From NCBI GenBank assembly GCA_947449255.1, contig CANFQX010000007.1:1-64000 (forward strand): a stretch of DNA of 64,000 bases, given 5' to 3'. Under the pieces are notes generated by a model that was not told the origin of the DNA, made no database searches, and saw nothing but the letters and a program-made list of their open reading frames with translations. The stretch is from Pseudobdellovibrionaceae bacterium (lineage in GTDB: Bacteria > Bdellovibrionota > Bdellovibrionia > Bdellovibrionales > Bdellovibrionaceae). A program made the translations under genes and the position numbers. Positions 24,554 through 34,353 of this stretch are shown here, one piece after another (within the stretch, counting starts at the first letter, position 1; the number at the start of each line of letters is the position of its first letter).

Positions 24554-25924
24554 ATGAAAAAAGGCAAAAAAGAACTGCAGCGAAGTATGGGACCTTGGCA
24601 AGCGTCAAGTCTTGTTGTTGGTACAATTATCGGCACGGGTATATTTTTAAAAACTGCAACAATGGCCCAATTGTTAGGCTCAGGCTTATTGGTGGCTTTT
24701 GCTTGGATTATCTCTGGGGTTCTTTCTTTTGCTGGAGCATTGACCTATGCAGAGCTGAGTTCTCAATTTCCTCAGTCCGGCGGGGAGTACGCATTTTTGA
24801 AGGCAGGTTATGGCTCGTTGTCTTCTTTTCTTTATGGCTGGATGAGGTTTTGGATTGGCGCCCCTGGATCGATAGCGGCCTATGCAGCAGGAGCGGCAAC
24901 ATTTCTGGGAGGCATAATTTCCCTTGAAAGCATTCCCGGATCAGGGAAGACCGTAGCGGTTTTATTGATTCTGTTTTTTAGTGCAGTAAATTGTCTTCAT
25001 GTTCATTGGGGCGCTCGCGTTCAAATTTTTCTGACCGGCTTAAAAATATTTCTTATATTGAGTTTGGTCATTGGAGTCTTTGGTTTCGGTGTTTCCCATC
25101 CTGAAATTCCACCTTTAATCAAAGCAACAGGGGATGTTTCTAAGTTTAGTTTTGGAACGTTGGGCCTGGCCATGATCGCTGCACTTTGGGCTTATGATGG
25201 GTGGAACAATCTGCCCATGGTGGGAGAGGAAGTTCGCAATCCAATTAAAAATATTCCAATAGCTCTTGGGATTGGAATGCTTGTTGTCATGGCTTTATAT
25301 TTATTTGCCAATGCCAGCTATTTTAATGTTTTATCCATTGAACAAATTCAAAATGCCAATTCCTCACGGTTTCCCGAGGCTTTACCCGTGGCCACTCTTG
25401 CTGCAAAAACATTCTTGAATCAATATGGTGTGCCCGGAATTTCGATTGCTTTTATCATTTCGGCACTTGGTGCAATGAATGGGTCAATACTTACAGGTGC
25501 GCGAGTTCCTTTTGCTATGGCACGAGATGGCTTATTTTGGAATAAATTGGCTCAGGTTGGAAGTCATGCACAGGTTCCAGTCATTTCAATTGTCGTCCAA
25601 GCATTGATTGCTTCCGGGCTTGCCTTGATGGGCACTTTTGATCAATTGACCGATTATGTTGTCGTTTCGGGTTGGATTTTTTATGGTCTGACCGCATCAA
25701 CAGTTTTTATTTTCAGAAAAAGACAGCGCAAAGTTGAAAATCAATTTGATCAAAATCATTTTCGGGTGCCTGGCTATCCCATTGTGCCGATCTTGTTCAT
25801 AGGAGCGGCCATATTTTTGGTTATAAATTCTCTGACACAAAACCCTAGAAATGCTTTTGTTGGTGTTTTTATCATCATGGCGGGACTGCCGTTTTACTGG
25901 CTTATGAGTAAAAACAAATCCTAA
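24554..25924 (+). CDS. APC-family amino acid permease
   Basis: 456 residues. The N-terminus has the APC signature VGTIIGTGIFLKTATMAQLLG, followed by AGALTYAELSSQFPQSGGEYAFLKAGYG. About twelve hydrophobic segments are seen, with the conserved LWAYDGWNNLPMVGEEVRNP in the middle. It resembles L-type (LAT, YkbA/SteT-like) exchangers. It imports or exchanges amino acids across the inner membrane, useful for a protein-degrading lifestyle. It is a single gene. Confidence 0.85.
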   Translation: MKKGKKELQRSMGPWQASSLVVGTIIGTGIFLKTATMAQLLGSGLLVAFAWIISGVLSFAGALTYAELSSQFPQSGGEYAFLKAGYGSLSSFLYGWMRFWIGAPGSIAAYAAGAATFLGGIISLESIPGSGKTVAVLLILFFSAVNCLHVHWGARVQIFLTGLKIFLILSLVIGVFGFGVSHPEIPPLIKATGDVSKFSFGTLGLAMIAALWAYDGWNNLPMVGEEVRNPIKNIPIALGIGMLVVMALYLFANASYFNVLSIEQIQNANSSRFPEALPVATLAAKTFLNQYGVPGISIAFIISALGAMNGSILTGARVPFAMARDGLFWNKLAQVGSHAQVPVISIVVQALIASGLALMGTFDQLTDYVVVSGWIFYGLTASTVFIFRKRQRKVENQFDQNHFRVPGYPIVPILFIGAAIFLVINSLTQNPRNAFVGVFIIMAGLPFYWLMSKNKS

Positions 25925-25999
25925 GTCGTCCAATTATTTTTGTTTTGAAATATTCCAGAACTAGGTCGAGAGCGATGCTTAACTTGTTTCAATATTTCG

Positions 26000-27622
26000 A
26001 TGAAAATCGGTCCTATGAAAACCAAATCAAAGAGAGTATTTCTTTTTTGTCTTTGCTCAATATTTACTTTTGCGGGCACTTGCGATCAGAAATATATTAT
26101 TTCTTTCGTGACTGCTGATCAGGTGGAGAGTTTACCCACCAAGTCTCTCGTTACATATGAAAATGTCTTCGAGGATCTGAAACTTGAGGACATGCGGCAA
26201 TCAATCCTTGGCATTTGGACACATGGTCTTAACCCTAAAAAATATTGGACCGATGAAATGGAGAAAGATTTCACTCAAGGAATAGGACAAAGATATGATT
26301 TAAAATATCATACGCAAAAAAATTTTTTAGCAATGTTGAGACATTTATCTGTCGGTAGTGTGGATCCCAAATCTGTTGGATCGGATGTTAAGCTTAAAAA
26401 AAAAGAATTTATTGACCCAAGTCGATTGCATGAAATTGTTTTTTCTGCAAATTTTAAAACGGGGGCTATCGTTGAAGAGCTGGCACCACAAAATGAGCCT
26501 TATTTTTCAACTCAAGCAGCCATGAAAATGCTTTACCCAATTTGCAATGGTGGTCGATGGCATAATATTTCTGAATCAAAAGAAAAAATGAGCCTCAATT
26601 CAAAAAATAACGTCATAATTGATATAAAACAACGGTTGGTATTGCTCGGTTACAAGATCAATTCCATTGATGATCTTTTTGATGATGATTTGCTGATGAT
26701 TGTAAATGATATTCAGAGCACTCAGAGGTGGACTCCCGATGGGTTTATCTCGCCTGGTGGTCGATTCTGGAGGTTCCTTAATACGAGCTGTCTTGATCGA
26801 ATACACCAGATTCAGGCTGACATGGAAAAGTTGAGGTGGTTTCCTCACCGTTTTGAAGATCGTTTTGCCTTTGTGAATTTGGCCTTTTCCTATTTTTATC
26901 TTTCTGAAAAAAAGCCCGAAAATAAAATTGTGCTTTACTCTCGGATAATTAACGGCCGACCAAGTCGTAAATCTCCAACGATGCGGGATGAAATAGTTAA
27001 AATAATTTTTAATCCATTTTGGGTCGTGCCACCAAAAATATTTTATAAAGATAAAGTTACTGAAATTAGAAAACTTTCAGAGAATGAAATTTCTGATTAC
27101 TTTATCAGGAACAAGTTTGAAGTGTGGGATAAGGTGTCACGAAGGAAAATCGACCCCCTTGATGTCAACTGGGGCGCAGCAGAATATGCCGGATATTCAG
27201 GTGAAAAAAATATTGCGATGGTTTACTTGCGGCAGCGGCCATTTTTCAGTAATGCACTGGGAGTAATTAAATTTGAATTAACAAATACGTTGGCAGTTTT
27301 TATGCACGACACAAATCAGCCTGAGCTTTTTCAGAGACAAGGGAGAATGCGAAGCTCGGGTTGTATTCGTATAGAAAAGGCCTTTGATTTAGCTGAATAT
27401 CTGCTGGCTGGAACTCAATGGGATCGAAGTGCCATCGAGGCTATTACTGCAAAACCAGGTGACGAGATTAAAATATCAACTGAGGTCAAGTTGACAAATT
27501 CACTGCCAATTTATATGGCGTATATGTCCTCAGAGCAAGGAAGGGATGGAGTCATTCGCTTTGCTCCTGACTCTTATGGCCAGAATGCAAAAATAATTAA
27601 GTCAATGAGTGGACTGTTTTGA
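26000..27622 (+). CDS. L,D-transpeptidase (YcbB/LdtD-like)
   Basis: 540 residues; a start at 26015 is also possible. An N-terminal hydrophobic signal (RVFLFCLCSIFTFAGTC) is followed by a long linker. A peptidoglycan-binding repeat is near residues 205-260 (KQRLVLLGYKINSIDDLFDDDLL). IQADMEKLRWFPHRFEDRFAFVNLA is typical of YcbB proteins. The YkuD catalytic domain has VFMHDTNQPELF (His) and the nucleophile in MRSSGCIRIEKAFDLAEYLL. It cross-links or edits peptidoglycan in the periplasm. It is a single gene with typical family length. Confidence 0.85.
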   Translation: MKIGPMKTKSKRVFLFCLCSIFTFAGTCDQKYIISFVTADQVESLPTKSLVTYENVFEDLKLEDMRQSILGIWTHGLNPKKYWTDEMEKDFTQGIGQRYDLKYHTQKNFLAMLRHLSVGSVDPKSVGSDVKLKKKEFIDPSRLHEIVFSANFKTGAIVEELAPQNEPYFSTQAAMKMLYPICNGGRWHNISESKEKMSLNSKNNVIIDIKQRLVLLGYKINSIDDLFDDDLLMIVNDIQSTQRWTPDGFISPGGRFWRFLNTSCLDRIHQIQADMEKLRWFPHRFEDRFAFVNLAFSYFYLSEKKPENKIVLYSRIINGRPSRKSPTMRDEIVKIIFNPFWVVPPKIFYKDKVTEIRKLSENEISDYFIRNKFEVWDKVSRRKIDPLDVNWGAAEYAGYSGEKNIAMVYLRQRPFFSNALGVIKFELTNTLAVFMHDTNQPELFQRQGRMRSSGCIRIEKAFDLAEYLLAGTQWDRSAIEAITAKPGDEIKISTEVKLTNSLPIYMAYMSSEQGRDGVIRFAPDSYGQNAKIIKSMSGLF

Positions 27623-27691
27623 TTCATTCGGGACATTATGACAATATCAGGTAAGAAATAAGTATCAATTTTATATTTTTAAGGGGTTTTA

Positions 27692-28081
27692 GTGGCATCA
27701 ATTTTTACAAAGATTATCAGCGGTGAATTGCCCTCCTATAAAATTTATGAGGACGAAGACGTTTTTTCTATTTTGGCATTGGATCAAGTCAACCTGGGAC
27801 ACACACTCGTTATTTGCAAAGCTGAAATCAATCACTGGACGGATGTTCCTTCAACAACCTATGCTCATCTTCATCAAGTCTCTCAAAGAATTGGCAAGGC
27901 TATTTTAAAAGCCTCCGGTGCTCCACGGGTTGGACAGATGGTCGCTGGATTTGAAGTGCCTCATTATCATCTGCACTTAATACCAGCATGGTCTATCCCA
28001 GATCTTGATTTCAAAAAAGCTAGTCGGAGATCTGATATCGAAATGAAACAGATTCAAACTGAGATTTTAAAACACTTGTAG
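27692..28081 (+). CDS. HIT-family nucleotide hydrolase
   Basis: 129 residues from GTG with AAGGGG upstream. The N-terminus IFTKIISGELPSYKIYEDEDVF is diagnostic of HIT proteins. The histidine triad is HYHLHLIPAW, with Tyr in place of the usual Val between the first two His. It hydrolyses nucleoside phosphoramidates or dinucleotides in the cytosol. It is followed seven bases later by the truncated haemoglobin gene. Confidence 0.9.
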   Translation: MASIFTKIISGELPSYKIYEDEDVFSILALDQVNLGHTLVICKAEINHWTDVPSTTYAHLHQVSQRIGKAILKASGAPRVGQMVAGFEVPHYHLHLIPAWSIPDLDFKKASRRSDIEMKQIQTEILKHL

Positions 28082-28087
28082 GAATTT

Positions 28088-28489
28088 ATGGATAGCTCAA
28101 TAAGAACCCCTTATGAAATGATAGGTGGCGAATTAGTTCTAAAAAGGTTGATCCAAAGATTTTACGAAATCATGGACACTCTACCTGAGGCCAAGGGAGT
28201 GCGTGATATGCATCCAATAGATCTTAAAGGCTCAGAAGATAAATTGTTCATGTTTATGTCCGGATGGCTGGGGGGGCCGAATCTATTTATTGAACAATTT
28301 GGGCATCCCAGATTGAAGGCTCGTCATTTCCCCTTTAAGATTGATAAGGCCGAGCGCGACCAATGGATGATCTGTATGGTCCAGGCCTTTGAAGATGTTG
28401 AAATTGTCGATCCGCTCCGTTCTGAGTTGTTGGAATCGCTTCTTAATCTTGCAGATCATATGAGAAATGTTCAGAATGTTCAGGATTAG
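28088..28489 (+). CDS. Group II truncated haemoglobin
   Basis: 133 residues. Motifs are YEMIGGELVLKRLIQRFYEIMD at the N-terminus, then KLFMFMSGWLGGPNLF, and HPRLKARHFPFKIDKAERDQWMICM. The latter has the proximal His and the distal Trp (RDQWM) of group II. It binds oxygen, NO or similar ligands, or supports respiration. It is likely co-transcribed with the HIT gene. Confidence 0.9.
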   Translation: MDSSIRTPYEMIGGELVLKRLIQRFYEIMDTLPEAKGVRDMHPIDLKGSEDKLFMFMSGWLGGPNLFIEQFGHPRLKARHFPFKIDKAERDQWMICMVQAFEDVEIVDPLRSELLESLLNLADHMRNVQNVQD

Positions 28490-28634
28490 AGCTGGACTAA
28501 GGTAGGGCTCTAAGAACAGATTAAAAATCTGGCCCATATTTTTGGAATAATGTTAATTTTATTACTCAGTAAATTTCTAAACCCACCGATAAGAAATTGA
28601 AACTTCTTTTGTATCGAAAGTGGGAAAATTTAGC

Positions 28635-30386
28635 ATGTCATCAGATGCATCACATAACGACAATTCGAATTCTAGTAATACCGATGACATGTTTGGCATC
28701 GAAAGTGATGTTATTGAACAGGTCTCAAAAGCTTTTTTTGAAGAGGCTAGAGATATTTTCGAGAAATTTGAAGAAGAAGTCCTTAAGCTTGAGAGCAATC
28801 CCGGTGATGAGGAATTAATTAACTTACTCTTTAGAAAAGTTCATACACTAAAAGGTAGCGTTGGAGCTGTACCTGGTGGGCAGTTGATCGGCTCATTGTC
28901 CCATGAGTTTGAAGCTCTATTAAATCGTATCAAAAAAGAACACCATGCCGTGAATGGTGAATGTGTTGATTTGTTTTTGAAGTCCTCCAGAATTTTAAAA
29001 GTACTTGTCAATGGACTGAAGGAAAAAAGACAAATTTATCCGGAAGAGTTATCAGAAACAATTGAACTGATAGCTCGATTCGGCACTGTGCAATTTGATG
29101 GAAGTGCAGCGCCCACAAAAGCGAGTCGACAGCCGCAAGTTCATAAGCATGTTGCCACTGTGAATGAGGAAGACCAGGGCGTTTGGCTAAACATGAAGCA
29201 GCTCAATGAGATTTTGAGAGTTTCTGGTGAATTGCTGGTCTTAAAAAACTTTTTTACAGCGATGAGTCAGACGGTTGATTTCAGAACTCAGCCAGAGTTG
29301 TTTGAACGTCGCCACAATGAGTTTGCTCAGAATCTAGCAAAAATCAGTGATCAGTTGCAATTTCAAGTCCAAGGAGTGCGAAAGGATCGCGCCGATTTAA
29401 TTTTTCATGGAGTTCCAGTTTTAGTTAGGGCTGCAGCCACAGAACTTGATAAATCAGTTGAATATGTTGCTAAAGGTATGGACTTGCTCATTGATAAATC
29501 CTTAGCTCAAGATCTAACCGATATGGTAGTTCATTTGGCGCGTAATTCAATCGATCATGGAATTGAAGATCAGTTTGAAAGAGCTGTTCAAGGCAAGTCC
29601 TCAATCGGAAAAGTTACCTTAGAGGTCTCCGAAAAAAATGGAGTTATACACCTTATTTTTGGTGATGACGGAGCAGGGCTTAATAAAGAACGCATATTAA
29701 GGAAAGCCATCAGCTCTGGCCTGACGACTGAAGCAGATATTCCACATTTAAGTGATGATCAAATCTATAAGTTTATATTCAATGCCGGCTTTTCAACGAA
29801 AGACAAAGTGACCACAATGTCTGGTCGCGGTGTTGGAATGGATGTCGTTGACACTACAGTTAAAAAATATGGTGGAAAAATTGAGATCACCTCAGTTCTG
29901 GGGCAAGGTTCAACCTTCCATCTTGAAGTGCCAATTCCACAAAACATCATGTTTGAGTCGACACTCATTTGCACTTGGAACAGTTTCCATTTCGCCATTC
30001 CATTGATGTCGGTATCAAGAATTATTTCTGGTAGTCTGCTTAAAATTACCACTGTGAATCATTTCCGTTACTGTCAATACAATGGATTGACGACTCCACT
30101 TTTAAATTATCAGGAAATGCTGACCGGCGAGCTCAATCCTGATGAAGACTTAGTGAATAGATCCTCGGTCATTTTTATAAATAATAAATCCACGGTGATT
30201 GGATTGATCGTCGACAATATAGACGGTCAAGCTGATTTAGTTGTTAAAAATTTTGGAAAGATACTAGGACACCTTAGAGGATTTAAAGGTATTTCAATTC
30301 TTGCAGATGAAAATGTAACCTACATTGTTGATCCGGAAATGCTTGTTGGAATGATTGTCGCTGAGCGGATTGAGGAGGCAGCATGA
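28635..30386 (+). CDS. cheA: Chemotaxis histidine kinase CheA
   Basis: 583 residues from the ATG at 28635. An HPt (P1) domain has the phospho-acceptor H70 in FRKVHTLKGSVGA. The P3 dimerisation part follows (MKQLNEILRVSGELLVLKN). The P4 kinase has VVHLARNSIDHGIED (N box), FGDDGAGLN (G1) and MSGRGVGMDVV (G2). A CheW-like P5 domain ends the protein. No P2 CheY-docking domain is obvious, and P1 is joined to P3 by a short linker. It overlaps the CheW-like gene by four bases; the operon ends in a CheD-CheB fusion. Confidence 0.9.
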   Translation: MSSDASHNDNSNSSNTDDMFGIESDVIEQVSKAFFEEARDIFEKFEEEVLKLESNPGDEELINLLFRKVHTLKGSVGAVPGGQLIGSLSHEFEALLNRIKKEHHAVNGECVDLFLKSSRILKVLVNGLKEKRQIYPEELSETIELIARFGTVQFDGSAAPTKASRQPQVHKHVATVNEEDQGVWLNMKQLNEILRVSGELLVLKNFFTAMSQTVDFRTQPELFERRHNEFAQNLAKISDQLQFQVQGVRKDRADLIFHGVPVLVRAAATELDKSVEYVAKGMDLLIDKSLAQDLTDMVVHLARNSIDHGIEDQFERAVQGKSSIGKVTLEVSEKNGVIHLIFGDDGAGLNKERILRKAISSGLTTEADIPHLSDDQIYKFIFNAGFSTKDKVTTMSGRGVGMDVVDTTVKKYGGKIEITSVLGQGSTFHLEVPIPQNIMFESTLICTWNSFHFAIPLMSVSRIISGSLLKITTVNHFRYCQYNGLTTPLLNYQEMLTGELNPDEDLVNRSSVIFINNKSTVIGLIVDNIDGQADLVVKNFGKILGHLRGFKGISILADENVTYIVDPEMLVGMIVAERIEEAA

Positions 30387-31150
30387 GTGATATTTTTGGT
30401 GATGATTTTACAGAAGAACTAAAGAAGTATTATCTATCAGCACTGGCGACGGACGTACAAAAGTTTATTGGTCTGCTTGATGAAGCAACATGGAAAAGAA
30501 TTAAAAGTGAGCTTCAAGATGCAATACCAAGTTGGATTGTCGATGCTAGGACCAATGAGTTCGAGCACATTGCTGACTGGATGGTGCGGCTACTTGAATA
30601 TATTACAAACGCAACCAGTTCTGAAGCTATTATTTCTTATTTAGAAGTTGTAATGAAATATGTGCAGAATCTTATATTGACACTAAAAGATTCCGCAGAG
30701 TTTCCGACAATCTATAATTTAAATCGGGAAATGCAGGGGCATTCCTTTTATTTGCATTGTAAGGTTTTTGATCAGGAATTTGTTATTCCAATAAGAAATG
30801 TGGTTGAGGTTATTCCTACTTTGCCAGTCTATTCAATTCCACAGCGCCATGTGGGGATTTTGGGTGTGATCTCTTTTCGTGGAGACGCAATTCCAGTTTT
30901 TAATTGGTGGGATTTTGGATTTATGGAAAATGAGGGAAAGCCTTTTCTTTACGTGATTTGTGAATTTGAGGGTACAAAGTTTTCACTTCAAGTGACTGAA
31001 GCAGATGATCTCGTCAAAGTTAATGACAAAGATTTGCAGACGATTGAATCAACCTCAATCATGCAAGAGGTTCCCTTCGTTAAAAACTTTTTTATTCGTG
31101 AGAGTCAAAGCGTTATGGTGTTAGACATAGAAATGTTGGTGGCAGTATGA
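30383..31150 (+). CDS. CheW-domain coupling protein with N-terminal extension
   Basis: 255 residues, overlapping cheA by four bases. Residues 1-115 are an unrecognised helical extension. Residues about 118-250 form a CheW domain: HCKVFDQEFVIPIRNVVEVIPTLPVYSIPQ, GVISFRGDAIPVFNWWDFGF, then FSLQVTEADDLVKV. It should link CheA to receptors. The extension doubles the usual CheW length. It overlaps the CheD-CheB gene by four bases. Confidence 0.85.
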   Translation: MSDIFGDDFTEELKKYYLSALATDVQKFIGLLDEATWKRIKSELQDAIPSWIVDARTNEFEHIADWMVRLLEYITNATSSEAIISYLEVVMKYVQNLILTLKDSAEFPTIYNLNREMQGHSFYLHCKVFDQEFVIPIRNVVEVIPTLPVYSIPQRHVGILGVISFRGDAIPVFNWWDFGFMENEGKPFLYVICEFEGTKFSLQVTEADDLVKVNDKDLQTIESTSIMQEVPFVKNFFIRESQSVMVLDIEMLVAV

Positions 31151-32715
31151 ATTTCTGTTTTCTTTATCCTGGTAAAATAGCGGCGTTCAAAGAAGAAACG
31201 ACCATTTCCACACTTTTAGGCTCCTGCGTAGCTGTAGCAATTTATGACCCTGTTACTAAGATAGGCGGATTGAACCACTATCTGTTGCCGACTGGTGCGG
31301 CAGCGGAAAGTACAAATCCTCGCTACGGAGCATTTGCCATAGTCGCATTAGTTAATGAGTGCGTAAAGCTCGGAGCTGAACGCGGTCGACTGCAAGCGAA
31401 AGTTTACGGTGGTGCAAATGTGATTAGCGTAGCATCCTTAGGCGAGGGCATTGGCAAAAGAAATATTGAAATGGCTGAGAATCTCTTAAAAGAGATGAAT
31501 ATTCCCATCATTGAAAAAAATGTGGCTGGAGATTATGCCAGAACAATTAAAATGAACACTGCTACCTTCGATATCTTATATAAATCTTCTGAAGGAACAA
31601 CAGATGGTCAAGCGGTTGATGTTTCTGGATTTAAGCCTCTGGCTGAAGTTAAGAATATCAAGGTGCTAGTCGTTGACGACTCGGCTACGGTTAGAACATT
31701 ATTCACAAATATATTCACAAAACACGGCCTGGAAGTCGTTGGTGCTGCTGCCGATGCCTATCAAGCGCGTGAAATGATCATCGAGAAAAAGCCCGATGTG
31801 ATAACTTTAGACATTGAGATGCCAAAAATGTCTGGGGTGACCTTTTTAGAAAAAATTATGGCGCATCATCCAATTCCCGTGGTGATGGTGTCGTCTTTGT
31901 CGAGCACTGGTGAAGCCGCTTTGAAATCATTAGAACTTGGTGCAATTGAGTTCGTTCATAAACCATCACAATTTGATCCCGCGGTTCTGAAGGACCTTGC
32001 AAGCATTTTGGTTGCTAAGGTTAGAGCTGCAGCATCTGTGAACTTATTGAAAAAAATGAAATCGGAATCACCAAGTCCTGAAAGCAATTCCGAGGGAACT
32101 AAGGTTGAAACTAGCGTTGTTGTAAAAAATGGCTCGCAATTAAAAGTGATTGTTGTTGGTGGCAATGCTGGAAGTACCGATGCTCTTGAAAAGTTTATTG
32201 GTGGTCTTGCTATTGATACACCACCGGTGGTGGTTGCTTGCAGTACTGTCGCTAATTTTGTTATGGCTTATATTGGGAAATTGAAAACTAAATCTAAGGT
32301 CATGCCAGTTGTGGCCAAAGATGGCGATTTATTAAAAATGGGGCATGTTTATTTTATTCCTGCTGAACATCATGGAAAAATTGAGGCCAGTGGCGAAAAC
32401 TCCATAATCAAGTTGTCGAAAGGTGCTCCTGTTTCTAGTCAGTTGCCATCTGCGGATGTCCTGTTTCAATCGGCGGCAGCGGCTCACAACAAAGGTGTTT
32501 TTGCTGTTCTGCTTGGTGGCTTTGGATCTGATGGTGTAGAGGGTTTGACTGAGATTCAAAAGCTCGGTGGAACGACAATAGTGCAAAATCCAGAAGAGGC
32601 ATTGTTTCCGTTCGGACCTCAAAAAGCTGTGGAACTCGCAGTTGCCGATGAGGTCTTGAATTCGGATCTTTTGGCGAAGTATTTGATGGATTATAGGAAT
32701 AAAAACGTTTACTAA
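31147..32715 (+). CDS. CheD-CheB fusion with degenerate methylesterase
   Basis: 522 residues. Residues 1-145 are CheD, with catalytic C27 in LGSCVAV and H44 in GGLNHYLLP, the same numbers as in Thermotoga CheD. Residues about 170-295 are a receiver with D177/D178, phospho-acceptor D222, S249 and K272. Residues about 332-515 are a CheB-type catalytic fold. In it the Ser of GASTGG is Asn (N340 in VVGGNAGST) and the His of QHMP is absent (Ser366 in ACSTVANF). Only the Asp (D462 in GFGSDG) remains. Receptor deamidation is probably intact while methylesterase activity is probably lost. It ends the operon before a terminator. Confidence 0.85.
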   Translation: MNFCFLYPGKIAAFKEETTISTLLGSCVAVAIYDPVTKIGGLNHYLLPTGAAAESTNPRYGAFAIVALVNECVKLGAERGRLQAKVYGGANVISVASLGEGIGKRNIEMAENLLKEMNIPIIEKNVAGDYARTIKMNTATFDILYKSSEGTTDGQAVDVSGFKPLAEVKNIKVLVVDDSATVRTLFTNIFTKHGLEVVGAAADAYQAREMIIEKKPDVITLDIEMPKMSGVTFLEKIMAHHPIPVVMVSSLSSTGEAALKSLELGAIEFVHKPSQFDPAVLKDLASILVAKVRAAASVNLLKKMKSESPSPESNSEGTKVETSVVVKNGSQLKVIVVGGNAGSTDALEKFIGGLAIDTPPVVVACSTVANFVMAYIGKLKTKSKVMPVVAKDGDLLKMGHVYFIPAEHHGKIEASGENSIIKLSKGAPVSSQLPSADVLFQSAAAAHNKGVFAVLLGGFGSDGVEGLTEIQKLGGTTIVQNPEEALFPFGPQKAVELAVADEVLNSDLLAKYLMDYRNKNVY

Positions 32716-32752
32716 AGAAGTCGTAGGCTTTCTTTTTAAAAATTACTAGTGC

Positions 32753-32781
32753 AAAAAGAGGACCCTAAAGGTCCTCTTTTT
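32753..32781 (+). terminator. Intrinsic terminator of the chemotaxis operon
   Basis: AAAAAGAGGACC / GGTCCTCTTTTT, a 12-bp perfect stem with a 5-base loop and a T-run, 38 bases after the CheD-CheB stop. Confidence 0.9.
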
Positions 32782-32898
32782 GACGTTTCAGTTCTAACAT
32801 ATAATTTGTGCGATTATTTTTGGACCGTGATGATTTTTTGACGGCAAAATATTTGCGCCAGAGAAATGGCGGTTTTACCGTCGAATGCTTGACAAAAA

Positions 32899-33105
32899 TC
32901 AGTTCAAAATATGAGTTTTTGCACGGGTTTTGACATCACATTGTGGGCAAAAGGCCTCTTCTTTTACTTCTGAATTGTTTCGATCTGCGATATGCTTTAG
33001 TTCCAAAACAGTTCCGCAAAGTACGCAATTGTTTTGAGAAATAATGAACTCGCGATGTTTTTTAGTGTCAGCTTTTTCGAAGTAATTAATTTTAAGATAT
33101 TCCAT
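32899..33105 (-). CDS. Small zinc-ribbon-like protein
   Basis: 68 residues from the ATG at 33105, chosen because AAGGA lies eight bases upstream; a start at 33135 lacks this. Two Cys pairs, CVLCG and CPQC, about 30 residues apart, form a likely zinc ribbon. The rest is charged. No family is recognised. Confidence 0.6.
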   Translation of the reverse strand: MEYLKINYFEKADTKKHREFIISQNNCVLCGTVLELKHIADRNNSEVKEEAFCPQCDVKTRAKTHILN

Positions 33106-33332
33106 TTTTCTCATCCTTGAGTTGGCCTTCTTCACTCATTGTGAAGGTGGCAACCGATATCTATGCAAAAGTCATTCACAGGCAAAGGTCTAGTGCAAAG
33201 AGTTCCCCCCTCAATTCTTTTTTTCGGTTTTTACAGTTCATACTTATCCGGATTTCGACAAGGGATTCAAGTTTTGTAGGTCATAATCCAGGCTCTGAGT
33301 TTGAAGGGTCTAGCCTTGGAGGAATCAAAATA

Positions 33333-34307
33333 ATGAGGAGGATTTCAGTGATTTTAAAAATATTGATGACAGCTCTATTTACGATATCGGGACTTTGTGC
33401 CTGTGTCGAATTTCGGAGCAAGAACGAGGGACAAGAAAGTCAATTTCCAAAAGCAATTCAACTGGTGGACTTGCCAAGCATACAAATAAACGAACCCATG
33501 TATGTCTTTGATGGCAAAATTCTTAATTTGCAAGATATGGAACTTGAAATAAAACTGAATGAAGTTTCAAAAAAAAGCGTAAAGCATGATTTTGATTTTT
33601 CAATTGATGAATTGACTATGACCGACGGTGGCAGCCTTTACACATTGGGAAATAATGTCAGAATTCACGTTAGAAATATAAAAATTGAATCAGGTCTTAT
33701 TTCTACCTTTCCCGAGGGACAGACTGCGGAGTTTGGAAAAAATGGCAGAGCTGGCGGTCACCTCTTAATTGATATTCAAGGGGGCGTTGGTATTTTGAAA
33801 ATTGTTATGCGTGGTGAAACAGGTGGACAAGGGCTAATAGGGGCTTCGCCAGAGGATTCAATGAAGGGCTCTAGAGGGAACGTCTGCGAATCTAATGCTG
33901 TTATAATTGATTGGCATGGGCCAGATCCTCATCAAGACTGGGGGGCCACTCTAAGAACATTACTAGGGTCGACTTTTCCGGGGAGTGGGGCCAAGGGTAG
34001 AGCCGGAGGGGAAGGCGCCAGGGGTGGAGACTCAGGGACTCTGGAACTTAAAATCAGATCCAATTCTGATTTCACATTTGCAGTTGAAAGAAGCCCAGGA
34101 GGTGGTGGATCTGGTGGACTAGGTGGAGCGGGGGGTGAGATTGGTGATTATGGACTTAATAAAGACTGTAGAGAGTTATTAAAGTATTTCCACTTAGAGG
34201 ACAAATTAGGAAAAAAAGGTGAGCAAGGTGAAACAGGAAAAACTGGCCCCTCGGGACTTGTTCAACCCTACTGTATTAACAGGCAAGACATGATCAGTTG
34301 CCTTTGA
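33333..34307 (+). CDS. Lipoprotein with Gly-rich, collagen-like segments
   Basis: 324 residues from the ATG at 33333, with GGAGGA upstream. The signal peptide ends in a lipobox-like ISGLCACVEF. Beta-rich text follows (LQDMELEIKLNEV, IHVRNIKIESG). Gly-rich runs are then seen: GKNGRAGGH, GSGAKGRAGGEGARGGDSG, GGGGSGGLGGAGGEIG, and a short collagen-like KKGEQGETGKTGPSG. Four C-terminal Cys are visible. It is likely an outer-membrane or surface lipoprotein. No enzyme domain is seen. Confidence 0.65.
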   Translation: MRRISVILKILMTALFTISGLCACVEFRSKNEGQESQFPKAIQLVDLPSIQINEPMYVFDGKILNLQDMELEIKLNEVSKKSVKHDFDFSIDELTMTDGGSLYTLGNNVRIHVRNIKIESGLISTFPEGQTAEFGKNGRAGGHLLIDIQGGVGILKIVMRGETGGQGLIGASPEDSMKGSRGNVCESNAVIIDWHGPDPHQDWGATLRTLLGSTFPGSGAKGRAGGEGARGGDSGTLELKIRSNSDFTFAVERSPGGGGSGGLGGAGGEIGDYGLNKDCRELLKYFHLEDKLGKKGEQGETGKTGPSGLVQPYCINRQDMISCL

Positions 34308-34353
34308 TACTTTGCCATAGATTCTGATTGTTTAAGGGCGAAGAGAATACAAG

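Noticed and set aside
28490-28634. Sigma-28 promoter before cheA
   Set aside because: A -10-like ACCGATAA is present but no TAAA-type -35 at the right distance; too weak to call.
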